From NCBI GenBank assembly GCA_027486495.1, contig JAIXOZ010000078.1, forward strand, positions 1 to 64,000: a DNA stretch of 64,000 bases, in the 5' to 3' direction. The stretch comes from Comamonadaceae bacterium. GTDB lineage: Bacteria; Pseudomonadota; Gammaproteobacteria; Burkholderiales; Burkholderiaceae_C. Below are positions 18,852 to 27,827 of the stretch, piece after piece; within the stretch, counting starts at the first letter, position 1, and each line of letters starts with the position of its first letter. The notes beneath the pieces are model-generated. The model saw only the letters and a program-made list of their open reading frames with translations. It had not been told where the DNA came from and did not search any database. A program made the translations under genes and the position numbers.

Positions 18852-19750
18852 GCAGCCCTGGCAGTGTGTTGCCTTGGCCAGAGGATGTCGCGTCTTTACG
18901 CATCGGCTTTATTGGTGCCGGTCGTTTGGGCCAAGCGCTGGCCTGGAGTCTGGCTCATGCGGGCCTGAAGGTGGTGGCGGTCAGCAGCCGACAAGAAACT
19001 CATGCCCTTGCTTTGGCCTCTCCGATCAAGGGCTGTGCTTGCATGGCGCCTCAGGCGGTGGCGGATGCCTGTGATCTGGTGTTCTTGACCACGCCCGACA
19101 GCGTCATCGGTGTCACATGTGACGGTCTGACTTGGCGCGCCGGGCAAGCGGTGGTTCACTGCAGCGGTGTGACCGAGGTGGGGGTGCTTGCGCATGCCCT
19201 GGCACAAGGCGCTAGCGTCGGTGGTTTCCATCCCATGCAGACCTTTGGCGATCCCCATGCGGCTGCTCAATCATTGCCCGGCTGCACCATCACGGTCGAG
19301 GCCGAGCAGCCTGAATTGATGCAAGGCTTGTTGGCGCTGGTGCAAGGTTTGCATTGCGTGCCCAACCGCTTACCCTCCGGCATGCGTGGGCGCTACCACG
19401 CCGCAGCCGGGTACACATCGCAGTTCATCAACGCCTTGTTCGATCAGGCCGTCCGTTTGTGGCAGACCTGGGGGGCGACCGAAGAAGAAGCCTTGCGGGC
19501 CTTACTGCCCCTGGCGCAGGGCACGCTCAGCGCCATAAAAAGTGCGGGTGTGGCGCGGGGCATGCCGGGTCCGGTATCGCGTGGTGATCTGCCCTCCATT
19601 GATAAACATCTGAGCGCGATCACACCCATGGGCCCGCAAATGCTGGACTTTTACAAAACCCTGTGCTCGGTCACGGTGCCATTGGCCCGCCAGGCAGGCG
19701 GTATCAACCAGGCGCAGGCACAAAAATTCATCGATTTGCTCAAGGCCTGA
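18848..19750 (+). CDS. Rossmann-like / DUF2520 domain protein
   Basis: RIGFIGAGRLGQALAWSLAHAGLKVVAVSSR; VGGFHPMQTF; AAAGYTSQFINALFDQAVRLW. Confidence 0.85.
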   Translation: MSSPGSVLPWPEDVASLRIGFIGAGRLGQALAWSLAHAGLKVVAVSSRQETHALALASPIKGCACMAPQAVADACDLVFLTTPDSVIGVTCDGLTWRAGQAVVHCSGVTEVGVLAHALAQGASVGGFHPMQTFGDPHAAAQSLPGCTITVEAEQPELMQGLLALVQGLHCVPNRLPSGMRGRYHAAAGYTSQFINALFDQAVRLWQTWGATEEEALRALLPLAQGTLSAIKSAGVARGMPGPVSRGDLPSIDKHLSAITPMGPQMLDFYKTLCSVTVPLARQAGGINQAQAQKFIDLLKA

Positions 19751-19882
19751 ATTCATCATGGCAAGCCATGGTGCCGTGGCGCATGGCCTGACCCACACAT
19801 TGGCCTTTTCATTTTGTGGGTGCCGGGCAACCGGCCTGCAAAATGACCGTTGCCCCCTTAGGCCTTGTAAGCAGCCCCAGCC

Positions 19883-21316
19883 TTAACCGTGGTAATGCAC
19901 CAGCGTCTTGGTGGTGCTGACTTCTTCAAGGGCGAGAAAGCCTTTTTCACGGCCATGGCCGCTGCGTTTTGTGCCCCCAAAGGGCAGTTCCACACCGCCA
20001 CCAGCGCCGTAGCAGTTCATGAAGACTTGACCGGCTTTCACCGATTTGGCGACGCGATGCAGACGACCAGCGTTCTCGGTCCATACAGCGGCCAGCAGGC
20101 CATATTGGGTGCCGTTGGCCAGCGCAATAGCGTCGGCTTCATCTTCGAAATGCATGGCAGCCAGCACAGGACCGAACACCTCCTCGCATGCCAATGCGGC
20201 GGTACGTGGCACGGGACCAAAAAAGGTGGGTTTGACAAAATGGCCGTTGGCGGGTGCATCAGCTGCGATTTGTCCTTCGGCGAGCACGGGAATGCCCTGC
20301 TCGCGGGCCTGGTCGATGTAGCGCTGCACGCGCTGGTGCTGGGCGAGGTTCATGACCGGGCCGCAGTCCAGGTCCATCTCGGGCGTTCCCACGCGCACCT
20401 TGGCAAAGGCCTCGGCCACTTTTCCCACAAATTGGTCGTAAATTGAGCGCTGCACCAGCAGCCGACTACCTGCCGTGCAGGTTTGCCCGGCGTTTTGCAC
20501 GATGGCGCGGACAATGATGGGCACCGCGCGCTGGACATCCACATCGTCAAACACGATTTGTGGTGATTTGCCGCCCAGTTCAAGCACGCACTTGACGGCA
20601 TTTTTGGCGGCAGCTTGCTGCACCAGGGTGCCCACTTCGTTCGAGCCGGTGAAGGAGACGAAGTCGATGCCAGGATGGCTTGAAAGCGCTGCGCCCACTT
20701 CTTCGCCCAGACCGGTGATGATGTTGAGGGCACCCCAAGGCAAGCCGGCTTCGAGTGCCAGTTCGGCAAAGCGGATGGCCGACAAGCTGGTGTCTTCGGC
20801 TGGTTTGAGTACCGTGCCGTTGCCCATGGCCAATGCGGGGGCCAAGGTGCGGCCCAGCATCTGCGCTGGGTAGTTCCAGGGGATGATGTGCGCGGTCACG
20901 CCCAGCGGTTCACGGATCAGACTGACCTGATGACCGTTGAGAAAGGGTATGGTTTCGCCGTGCAGTTTGTCGGCACCGCCAGCGTAAAACTCGAAGTAGC
21001 GTGCCAGCACCTTGATGTCGTTGCGCGCAGTGGTCAGGGGCTTGCCGGTGTCTTTTGCTTCTATCTGAGCCAACTCTTCTTCGTGGTCGATCACCTTTTG
21101 AGCGATGCGCATCATGATGCGGCCTCGCTCGCTGGCATTGAGATGACCCCAGGCCCCACTCAGCGAGGCGCGTGCGGCCTGAACGGCGCGGTCTACATCT
21201 TGAGCTGTGCCGCGGGGGATCTCGTCAAAGGACTGGCCATTGCTGGGTGCTACAACGCTGAGGGTGCGACCATCGCTAGCGCCCACCCATTGGTCTCCAA
21301 TCAACATTTTATTCAT
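19883..21316 (-). CDS. NAD-dependent aldehyde dehydrogenase
   Basis: MNKMLIGDQWVGASDGRTLSVVAPSNG; VTAHIIPWNYPAQM; FTGSNEVG; LELGGKSPQIVFDD; GQTCTAGSRLLVQ. Confidence 0.94.
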   Translation of the reverse strand: MNKMLIGDQWVGASDGRTLSVVAPSNGQSFDEIPRGTAQDVDRAVQAARASLSGAWGHLNASERGRIMMRIAQKVIDHEEELAQIEAKDTGKPLTTARNDIKVLARYFEFYAGGADKLHGETIPFLNGHQVSLIREPLGVTAHIIPWNYPAQMLGRTLAPALAMGNGTVLKPAEDTSLSAIRFAELALEAGLPWGALNIITGLGEEVGAALSSHPGIDFVSFTGSNEVGTLVQQAAAKNAVKCVLELGGKSPQIVFDDVDVQRAVPIIVRAIVQNAGQTCTAGSRLLVQRSIYDQFVGKVAEAFAKVRVGTPEMDLDCGPVMNLAQHQRVQRYIDQAREQGIPVLAEGQIAADAPANGHFVKPTFFGPVPRTAALACEEVFGPVLAAMHFEDEADAIALANGTQYGLLAAVWTENAGRLHRVAKSVKAGQVFMNCYGAGGGVELPFGGTKRSGHGREKGFLALEEVSTTKTLVHYHG

Positions 21317-21583
21317 GAGGGTTCCTGGTTGGTTCATGAGACTGCAAGATGGCGCGACTATAAGCATCGCCTTGTGCTTGGTGAATTGGAATGTGGGCAA
21401 TGGGGTGTTGCATCATCAGCAAGTCAAGTTCGAGCTGAACATCACCTCGTATTAAAAGCCAAGACCCACCTGATGTTTGAGCTCGTGTTGACTTGGAGCC
21501 AGTCCTTGAACATCCGTTCAGTCTTTTTCCGACCCACGAACTCGTCAAAGCCGATTCAGGCAGCGCCTTCACACTCTCACCCA

Positions 21584-22140
21584 ATCAGGCCATCATCGCT
21601 GCAGGCTCTCTAGCCGTGCCTTTGCCCTTTTATTCTTTGCGGCCCCCTCGCAGCTGGTCTACGACCTGGTGTTGCAAGCCGTGGGCCGCACGCCCAACGG
21701 CATAAAACTTGCCGCCGAAAAAGCAGGCTCAGCAGTAACCCACCATCGTTTCATTAATTCATAACGACATTCAAATGCATACCAATGTGCTGCACACCTG
21801 TGCCAATGGCGCCAACATGGGCCAACCCATGTTGGCGCTCAAGGCGGTGCACGAAGCGCAAGTGGCAGCCAAAGTGATTGAAGGCGAACTGCAAGGCAAC
21901 AAGGAGTTGGCCGAATATCTCAAGTCCTCGGCGTTCAACGCACGCGCCATCTCCAGCGTGGGCTTCACCGACCCCGAGGTGCCATGGGTGGGCTTGACCG
22001 AAGACCGAAGCCAGTGCGCAAGTCATCAAGGTGAAAAAGGGCTTGTTGCTTTGGTCCGACTCGGTCCGTGCCATTTTCAGAGGCCGCGACGAAGTCGTGA
22101 CCAATTGGCTGTTTGACGATTTACCCGAGGCACATCTGGC
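21584..22140 (+). pseudogene. lpdA fragment with internal deletion and frameshifts
   Basis: QAIIAAGSLAVPLPF fused to QLVYDLVLQAVGRTPNGIKLAAEKAGSAV, then [48 protein letters not shown]...FTDPEVPWVGLTE / KKGLLLWSDSVRAIFRGRDE. Confidence 0.85.
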
Positions 22141-22358
22141 AATGTTCATGATGAGCTTGAAGGCAACAGGGCTCACTGAGACGAAAACCCAAGAAGTTGA
22201 AGTCGATGGCCATTTCCCCATGGCTTGCATCGAATGATTCAGACCATCCCGAACAATCACATGGCGATGCTGGAGCCAAAGCTTCCGTGCGTTATGAGCG
22301 CCTTTCAGGAGCGTCCGCTGTGCGGCTTAAAAGTTTCTGATGTTAGAACAACAGGCGT

Positions 22359-23066
22359 TCAGCCCTGTTGAATTCTCATGGCTTCGAGTTGCGGCAAGTC
22401 CAGAAGGCGCACGCGGGAGTACGACAGTTCAATGCAACCGAGCGCCTGCAGGTTTTTCAGCTCGTGGTTCAGGCTTTGGCGAGAGATGCCCAAGGTGTCA
22501 GCCAGGCTGGCTTGTGACATTTGAAGGTCGATGGGGCCGCTGTGGCTTTTTGGAATCTGGCCATACATGGTGGCCATATTGAGCAGAACCTTGACCAGCT
22601 GGCCTCCGATGGGCAAAAGGTTGCGGTCGGCCAGCAGGTCTTGCAGGCGGCGCGAGCGCTGGCAAACCACACGCAGCAGCTCTATGGCCAGGCCTGAGTT
22701 GTTCTGCATGGCCGTAAACAGGGCTTCACCCGGCAGCAACACCACTTCGCTGTGGCCCAGCGAGTTGGCGTCGTGGATGGCGGTGGATTGTTCGATCACC
22801 GGGATGAGGCCAAACACCTGGCCGGCTTGCAACTGCCCAAACACGTGGCGTTTGCCGTTGCGACCCGTGATGCTCAACGAGAGACGCCCTTGCCTGACGA
22901 TCAGCAAGTGTGACAGTGCGCGGCCGCGTCTGGCAATGGTTTCCTTGTCTTGAAAGCTCATCAGCCGGCTGGCCTGGATCAAGTGCTGCAGGGCGTGATC
23001 CGGCAAGTTGGTCAGCCAGGGCACGAGGCGCAATGTGTCTTGGATGATCTGGAATTCGTGACTCAT
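22359..23066 (-). CDS. Crp/Fnr family transcriptional regulator
   Basis: 235 aa; cyclic-nucleotide-like N-terminal domain, QASLADTLGISRQSLNHELKNLQALGCIELSYSRVRLLD. Confidence 0.92.
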   Translation of the reverse strand: MSHEFQIIQDTLRLVPWLTNLPDHALQHLIQASRLMSFQDKETIARRGRALSHLLIVRQGRLSLSITGRNGKRHVFGQLQAGQVFGLIPVIEQSTAIHDANSLGHSEVVLLPGEALFTAMQNNSGLAIELLRVVCQRSRRLQDLLADRNLLPIGGQLVKVLLNMATMYGQIPKSHSGPIDLQMSQASLADTLGISRQSLNHELKNLQALGCIELSYSRVRLLDLPQLEAMRIQQG

Positions 23067-23107
23067 GGTTTTCCATTACGAAGTTTGTCGGCTTCTGGAC
23101 AGACGTC
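23064..23107. promoter_or_regulatory. Candidate operator copy A: CATGGTTTTCC-N10-TTGTC-N7-GGACAGACG
   Basis: Motif repeated at 24927-24969. Confidence 0.55.
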
Positions 23108-23146
23108 AACGGTGCGCTCGCCAACACTCGGGCCCTCAACAAGCCA

Positions 23147-24898
23147 TTGAATGTCATGTCCAGTATAAATCTTCAAGATGTCCCGAGTCAGGCCACGCTG
23201 CAGGCCTTGTGGGGCCAGGCCTGGCCTAAAGGCATGCCCACCGCACCGCAGTACCCGCTGGGGGAACTGCCTTTGACAAGCTACCTGCGTCATTGGGCCA
23301 CAGTGACCCCGAATCAACCGGCCGTGATTTACTACGGCTACGAGCTCAGTTTTGCCGAGCTGGACCGGCTGAGCGATGCGATGGCCCGATTGCTGCAGTC
23401 CAAGGGTGTGGGTGCGGGCGATAGGGTGGCGGTGTTTCTGCCCAATTGCCCACAGTTTCACCTGGCTTTTTACGGCATTCTCAAACTCGGCGCGGTGCAT
23501 GTTCCCGTCGGGCCGATGTCCAAGTCCTACGAGCTGCTGCATGAGTTGCAGGACAGCGGTGCCAAACTGATGATCACCCTGGACGCCTTCATGCCCGTGG
23601 TCAGGCAGGTCAGGGCGCAAACCGAATTGGGTGAGGTGTTGGTGACCGGCTATGCCGATGTGCATGCCAGTGACCCGGTGTTGCCTCTGCCCGAGGCCAT
23701 GCGCGCGCCGCGGCAGTACTGCGACGATGCGCTCGAGCTGATGCCTGCACTGACGCAGTGGCTGAACCATGAACCCTGGCTGGCGGCTGATTCGCTCGAT
23801 GGGCTGGCCGCACTCAACTACACCGGCGGCACCACGGGGCTGCCCAAGGGCTGTATGCACAGCCAGCGCGACATGTTGTACACCGCCGCAGCCAATTGCG
23901 GGGTGGCGATCCAAAATGCACCCGACACCGTGTTCCTGAGTTTTTTTCTGCAGTCTTGGATTGCTGGCGAAAACGCAGGCCTGATCTTTCATGTGTTTTG
24001 TGGCAAGCCACTGGTTCTGCTCTCGCGCTGGGATCCGGTGGCCGTGCTGCAAGCGGTGGCACGCTATCGGGTCACATCAATGGTCATGACGGTAGATTCT
24101 GCGCTGGAGCTGCTCGACCGCCCTGAATTCCTAAAGCATGACCTGAGTTCATTGCGTCAGCCACGGGTGGTGTCTTTCATGAAAAAACTCAGTTTGGGCG
24201 ACCGCGTGCGCTGGCGTGAGCGCCAGGGCAGCAACCTGGTGGAGTCGGCCTGGGGCATGACGGAGACGCACACTTCGGATACCTTCACCACCGGCCTGCA
24301 GCAAGTCGACTTCGACCTCAAGTCCACGCCAGTCTTCATCGGGCTGCCGGTGCCGGGCACCGAGTTCAGAATTTGTGATTTCGATTCCCGGGAGGTTCTG
24401 CCGCTTGGCGCGTCGGGCGAGCTTTGCATTCGGACCCCGTCCTTGTTCAAGGGTTATTGGCGCCAGCCTCAGGCCACTGCTGCGGTGATGTCTGGCAACT
24501 GGTTCCACACCGGGGATATCGGCATGATCGATGCCGACGGTTTTTTGCACTACTTGGGTCGGCGCAAAGAGATGATCAAGGTCAAGGGCATGAGCGTGTT
24601 TCCGATGGAAATTGAAGCGGTGCTGGGTCGGCACGATCTGGTGTTGGGCTCCGGTGTGGTGGCGCTGGCCGATGAGCGGCAGGGCGAGGTGCCAGTGGCC
24701 TTTGTCCAGCTCAGGCCCGATTGTGCTGTGCCCGACGTGGCACAGGTGCTCAGGGACTGGTGCGAAGCCAGCATGGCCTCTTACAAAGTGCCGCGTTTGC
24801 GGCTGGTCGAGGGCTTGCCGGTGACCGCCACCGGCAAGGTGGATAAAAAGGTGCTGTTGCAATGGCTGGCAGCCGAGGGCTCTGCTGCGCCGACATGA
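23147..24898 (+). CDS. AMP-dependent acyl-CoA synthetase/ligase
   Basis: 583 aa; LNYTGGTTGLPKGCMHSQRDML; ESAWGMTETH; GYWRQPQAT; WFHTGDIGMIDADGFLHYLGRRKEMIKVKGMSVFPMEIE. Confidence 0.94.
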   Translation: MNVMSSINLQDVPSQATLQALWGQAWPKGMPTAPQYPLGELPLTSYLRHWATVTPNQPAVIYYGYELSFAELDRLSDAMARLLQSKGVGAGDRVAVFLPNCPQFHLAFYGILKLGAVHVPVGPMSKSYELLHELQDSGAKLMITLDAFMPVVRQVRAQTELGEVLVTGYADVHASDPVLPLPEAMRAPRQYCDDALELMPALTQWLNHEPWLAADSLDGLAALNYTGGTTGLPKGCMHSQRDMLYTAAANCGVAIQNAPDTVFLSFFLQSWIAGENAGLIFHVFCGKPLVLLSRWDPVAVLQAVARYRVTSMVMTVDSALELLDRPEFLKHDLSSLRQPRVVSFMKKLSLGDRVRWRERQGSNLVESAWGMTETHTSDTFTTGLQQVDFDLKSTPVFIGLPVPGTEFRICDFDSREVLPLGASGELCIRTPSLFKGYWRQPQATAAVMSGNWFHTGDIGMIDADGFLHYLGRRKEMIKVKGMSVFPMEIEAVLGRHDLVLGSGVVALADERQGEVPVAFVQLRPDCAVPDVAQVLRDWCEASMASYKVPRLRLVEGLPVTATGKVDKKVLLQWLAAEGSAAPT

Positions 24899-24926
24899 GG
24901 CGCACCAAGTCTGAGCTTTGGCGATC

Positions 24927-24969
24927 ATGGTTTTCCGGGGGGGTGAATTGTCAAATTTTGGACAGACGG
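24927..24969. promoter_or_regulatory. Candidate operator copy B: CATGGTTTTCC-N11-TTGTC-N7-GGACAGACG
   Basis: Same elements as at 23064-23107, upstream of ThDP decarboxylase genes. Confidence 0.55.
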
Positions 24970-25021
24970 CCCGCCTTGGCGAGGCGGACACTGAAGTCTT
25001 TCTTCATTCATAGACTGCACC

Positions 25022-25561
25022 ATGTCCAGTGTCAAGCTGTCAGATTTTTCCATTCCGGCCTCTGCCTGTGTTGAGGCTATGGCTCGCAACCGGGTGGACC
25101 ATGTGGTCACGGTGCCCGACTGGGTGCAATTGGCCTTGCACCAACGGCTCGAAGAGGGCTTGACAGGGGTCAGGCTGGTGGGCTGCAGCAGTGAAAACCA
25201 AGTGGTGACTGTAGGAGCAGGCTTGGCCTTGGGCGGCAAGCGCCCCTTGCTGATGATGCAAAACCAAGGTTTGTACAACTGCATCAACACGCTTCGCGCG
25301 GTGAGCCTGGATGCACAAATGCCCTTGGTCTTCATGGTCGGTCAGTTTGGGCGGGAATACGCCAACCTGGGGCAGCCCAGTACGGCGTCCCGGCGGACCA
25401 TGGTGCGGATCATGGAGCCTTTGCTCAACGCGATCAACGTGCCTTTTTTATGCCTGGACTCGGAGGCTGACTTGGTCCGAATGGACGAGGCCTATGCCTT
25501 GGCCCATGCGCGGCGCACCGCGGTGGTGTTGCTGGTGTCCGCCCCCATGGCTTGGAGATAA
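25022..25561 (+). CDS. ThDP-binding decarboxylase, PYR-domain subunit (sulfopyruvate/phosphonopyruvate decarboxylase alpha-like)
   Basis: 179 aa; VDHVVTVPDWVQLALHQRL...CSSENQVVTVGAGLALGGKRPLLMMQNQGLYNCINTL. Confidence 0.78.
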   Translation: MSSVKLSDFSIPASACVEAMARNRVDHVVTVPDWVQLALHQRLEEGLTGVRLVGCSSENQVVTVGAGLALGGKRPLLMMQNQGLYNCINTLRAVSLDAQMPLVFMVGQFGREYANLGQPSTASRRTMVRIMEPLLNAINVPFLCLDSEADLVRMDEAYALAHARRTAVVLLVSAPMAWR

Positions 25562-25566
25562 ACCAT

Positions 25567-26199
25567 ATGATGAATTTGATTGAAGCTTGTGCCGTGGTCG
25601 CTAAGCAACGCCCCAGCGACTCTTTGTTGGTGGCCACCATGGGCGCCATGTTTGCCTTTGACCGCATCGACATGGAGGCCACGGGCGGCGACGCCAGCCG
25701 ACGACCTCCTGGGCGCATCAGCTCGGTGCCCCTGATGGGTGGCGCTGCCGGTCTGGGCCTGGGTTTGGCATTGGCCATGCCGCAGCGGTCTGTGGTGGTG
25801 GTGGATGGTGATGCAAGTCTGCTGCTTGAGCTTGGCGGGCTGGTGACTGTTGCCAATGCGCGACCAGATCATTTTTTGCATGTCGTCATCCGCAATGGCA
25901 CACAGTTCTCAGGGCTGGGAAATCTGGCCACCTTGCAACCCAGCTTGTCGTTTGCGGGCTTGGCAAAAGAAGCGGGCTACACGCATACCGAAGTGATCGA
26001 CAGTGCCCAGACATGGGCCATGCGTTTTACTGAGTTGTTAAGCCAGTCTGGCCCGACCTTTGTAGAGCTGATGGTTGAGCAGGTGCCACCTCGCACGGGC
26101 TCCGGTTTTGAATTGCCAGAGATGCCTGATTTGCAGTTTTCAAGGATGGGCTTGGAACTGACGGCGCTGCAACAGTGGCTGGGTACAACAACGCCATGA
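25567..26199 (+). CDS. ThDP-binding decarboxylase, PP-domain subunit (sulfopyruvate decarboxylase beta-like)
   Basis: MGGAAGLGLGLALAMPQRSVVVVDGDASLLLELGGLVTVANARPDHFLHVVIRNGTQFSG. Confidence 0.8.
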   Translation: MMNLIEACAVVAKQRPSDSLLVATMGAMFAFDRIDMEATGGDASRRPPGRISSVPLMGGAAGLGLGLALAMPQRSVVVVDGDASLLLELGGLVTVANARPDHFLHVVIRNGTQFSGLGNLATLQPSLSFAGLAKEAGYTHTEVIDSAQTWAMRFTELLSQSGPTFVELMVEQVPPRTGSGFELPEMPDLQFSRMGLELTALQQWLGTTTP

Positions 26200-27827
26200 G
26201 TACGCCCAGCTACGACTATGTGGTGGTTGGTGCGGGCTCATCGGGTGCCGCTTTAGCCCATCGCTTGGCTGAACAGCCCGACACCACTGTGCTGCTGCTC
26301 GAGGCAGGCGGCGCTCACCACAACGATTTTTGGGTCCGCACCCCATTGGGCATTGGTCGACTGCTCCAAAACCCCAAGTATGTCTGGCCGTTTTTTACCG
26401 AGCCTCAAGAGCAGGTCAACAACCAAAAGGTGTATTGGCCCCGCGGCAAGATGCCTGGGGGCTCGAGTTCGATCAACGGCATGATTTATGTGCGCGGCGA
26501 TCCACGCGAGTATGACCATTGGCGTGACCTGGGGTGCGCCGGCTGGGGCTATCAGGATTTGTTGCCGTATTTCAAAAAACTCGAATCCGCGTCCATGGGA
26601 GACACCGCTTACCGTGGACGGGAGGGGCCGATCAAGATCACTTCGTTGGCACAGGACCCGCAGCCGCTGGGAGATGCGTTTCATGAGGGGTGTTTGCAAG
26701 CGGGCATTGCCGCCAATCCCGACTACAACGGTGCCCGTTATGAGGGAGTGGGTTATTTGCAGTTGTCCACCCACCAAGGCCAGCGAAGCAGCACAGCGCG
26801 GGCTTATCTGGACGGGTTCACCCCGCCTCGTCTTACCCTGCAAGTGCAGGCTCAAGCCACATCCGTGATTTGGGATGGAACACGGGCGGTGGGGATTCGC
26901 TACCTGCACAATGGCCAATCGCTGCAAGTGATGGCCCGACGTGAAGTCATTCTCAGTGCCGGGCCCATTGTGAGTCCACAGTTGCTGGAACTGTCTGGCG
27001 TTGGTCAGGCCAATCGTTTGCGTGAGCTGGGTGTGGAGGTCAAAGCCGATGTGCCCGGTGTGGGGGAAAACTTGTGTGACCACTTGCAGGGGCGCATCAC
27101 TTTTGAATGCACTCAGCGCATCAGCCTGAACGAAATTGTGGGCAATCCGATCCGCCAAGCCTGGATGGGTGCTCATTATTTGCTGACGCGGCGGGGCATG
27201 ATGGCCACGCCGTCGGCGACGGTGCATGCGCTGGTTCCGGCGCACCCCACCGAACAGCGCGCGACGGTGAAGATCCAAATGACGCACCTGAGTGCCAACA
27301 GCCGCTACACACGCGGCCCAGGTTCCGGGCTTGACCGCTTCCCGGGTTTTTCGATCGGGTTTTTTCAACTGCGCCCACGCTCGCGTGGCCATGTGCATGC
27401 GCATTCCCCAGATGCCTTAAAAGCGCCGTTGATGGACCCCCGCTATTTGCAACACCCCGAAGATCAAGAAGACATGGTGCGTGCTTTTCGCGTGGCACGC
27501 CAGGTCTCGAGCCAACCCGCGCTGCAGGGCTTGATCCGGCGTGAAACTCGCCCCGGACTGGATGTGCAAAACGATGCGGCGGTGTTGGACTACATCCGTC
27601 AGTGTGGTCAAACCTCTTGGCACCCCATCGGCACTTGCAAGATGGGTACCGATGACATGGCCGTGGTCGACCCGCTGTTGCGGGTTAAAGGGGTACAGGC
27701 TTTGCGGGTGATTGATTCGTCGATCATGCCGACGATGCCCTCGTCCAATACCAACGCCGCCTCGATTGCCATCGGTGAAAAAGGTGCCGATTGCATTCTT
27801 CAACATCCCTTTAAGGTCAACGCATGA
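26196..27827 (+). CDS. GMC family oxidoreductase (choline dehydrogenase-like)
   Basis: YDYVVVGAGSSGAALAHRLAEQPDTTVLLLEAGG; GKMPGGSSSINGMIYVRGDPREYDHW; SWHPIGTCKMG. Confidence 0.95.
   Translation: MSTPSYDYVVVGAGSSGAALAHRLAEQPDTTVLLLEAGGAHHNDFWVRTPLGIGRLLQNPKYVWPFFTEPQEQVNNQKVYWPRGKMPGGSSSINGMIYVRGDPREYDHWRDLGCAGWGYQDLLPYFKKLESASMGDTAYRGREGPIKITSLAQDPQPLGDAFHEGCLQAGIAANPDYNGARYEGVGYLQLSTHQGQRSSTARAYLDGFTPPRLTLQVQAQATSVIWDGTRAVGIRYLHNGQSLQVMARREVILSAGPIVSPQLLELSGVGQANRLRELGVEVKADVPGVGENLCDHLQGRITFECTQRISLNEIVGNPIRQAWMGAHYLLTRRGMMATPSATVHALVPAHPTEQRATVKIQMTHLSANSRYTRGPGSGLDRFPGFSIGFFQLRPRSRGHVHAHSPDALKAPLMDPRYLQHPEDQEDMVRAFRVARQVSSQPALQGLIRRETRPGLDVQNDAAVLDYIRQCGQTSWHPIGTCKMGTDDMAVVDPLLRVKGVQALRVIDSSIMPTMPSSNTNAASIAIGEKGADCILQHPFKVNA

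Noticed and set aside
22141-22237. Possible thioredoxin-reductase-like fragment (LKATGLTETKTQEVEVDGHFPMACIE) following lpdA fragment 3
   Set aside because: Too short and degenerate to support a family assignment by eye
26253-27404. 383-aa minus-strand ORF
   Set aside because: Antisense to GMC oxidoreductase; shadow ORF
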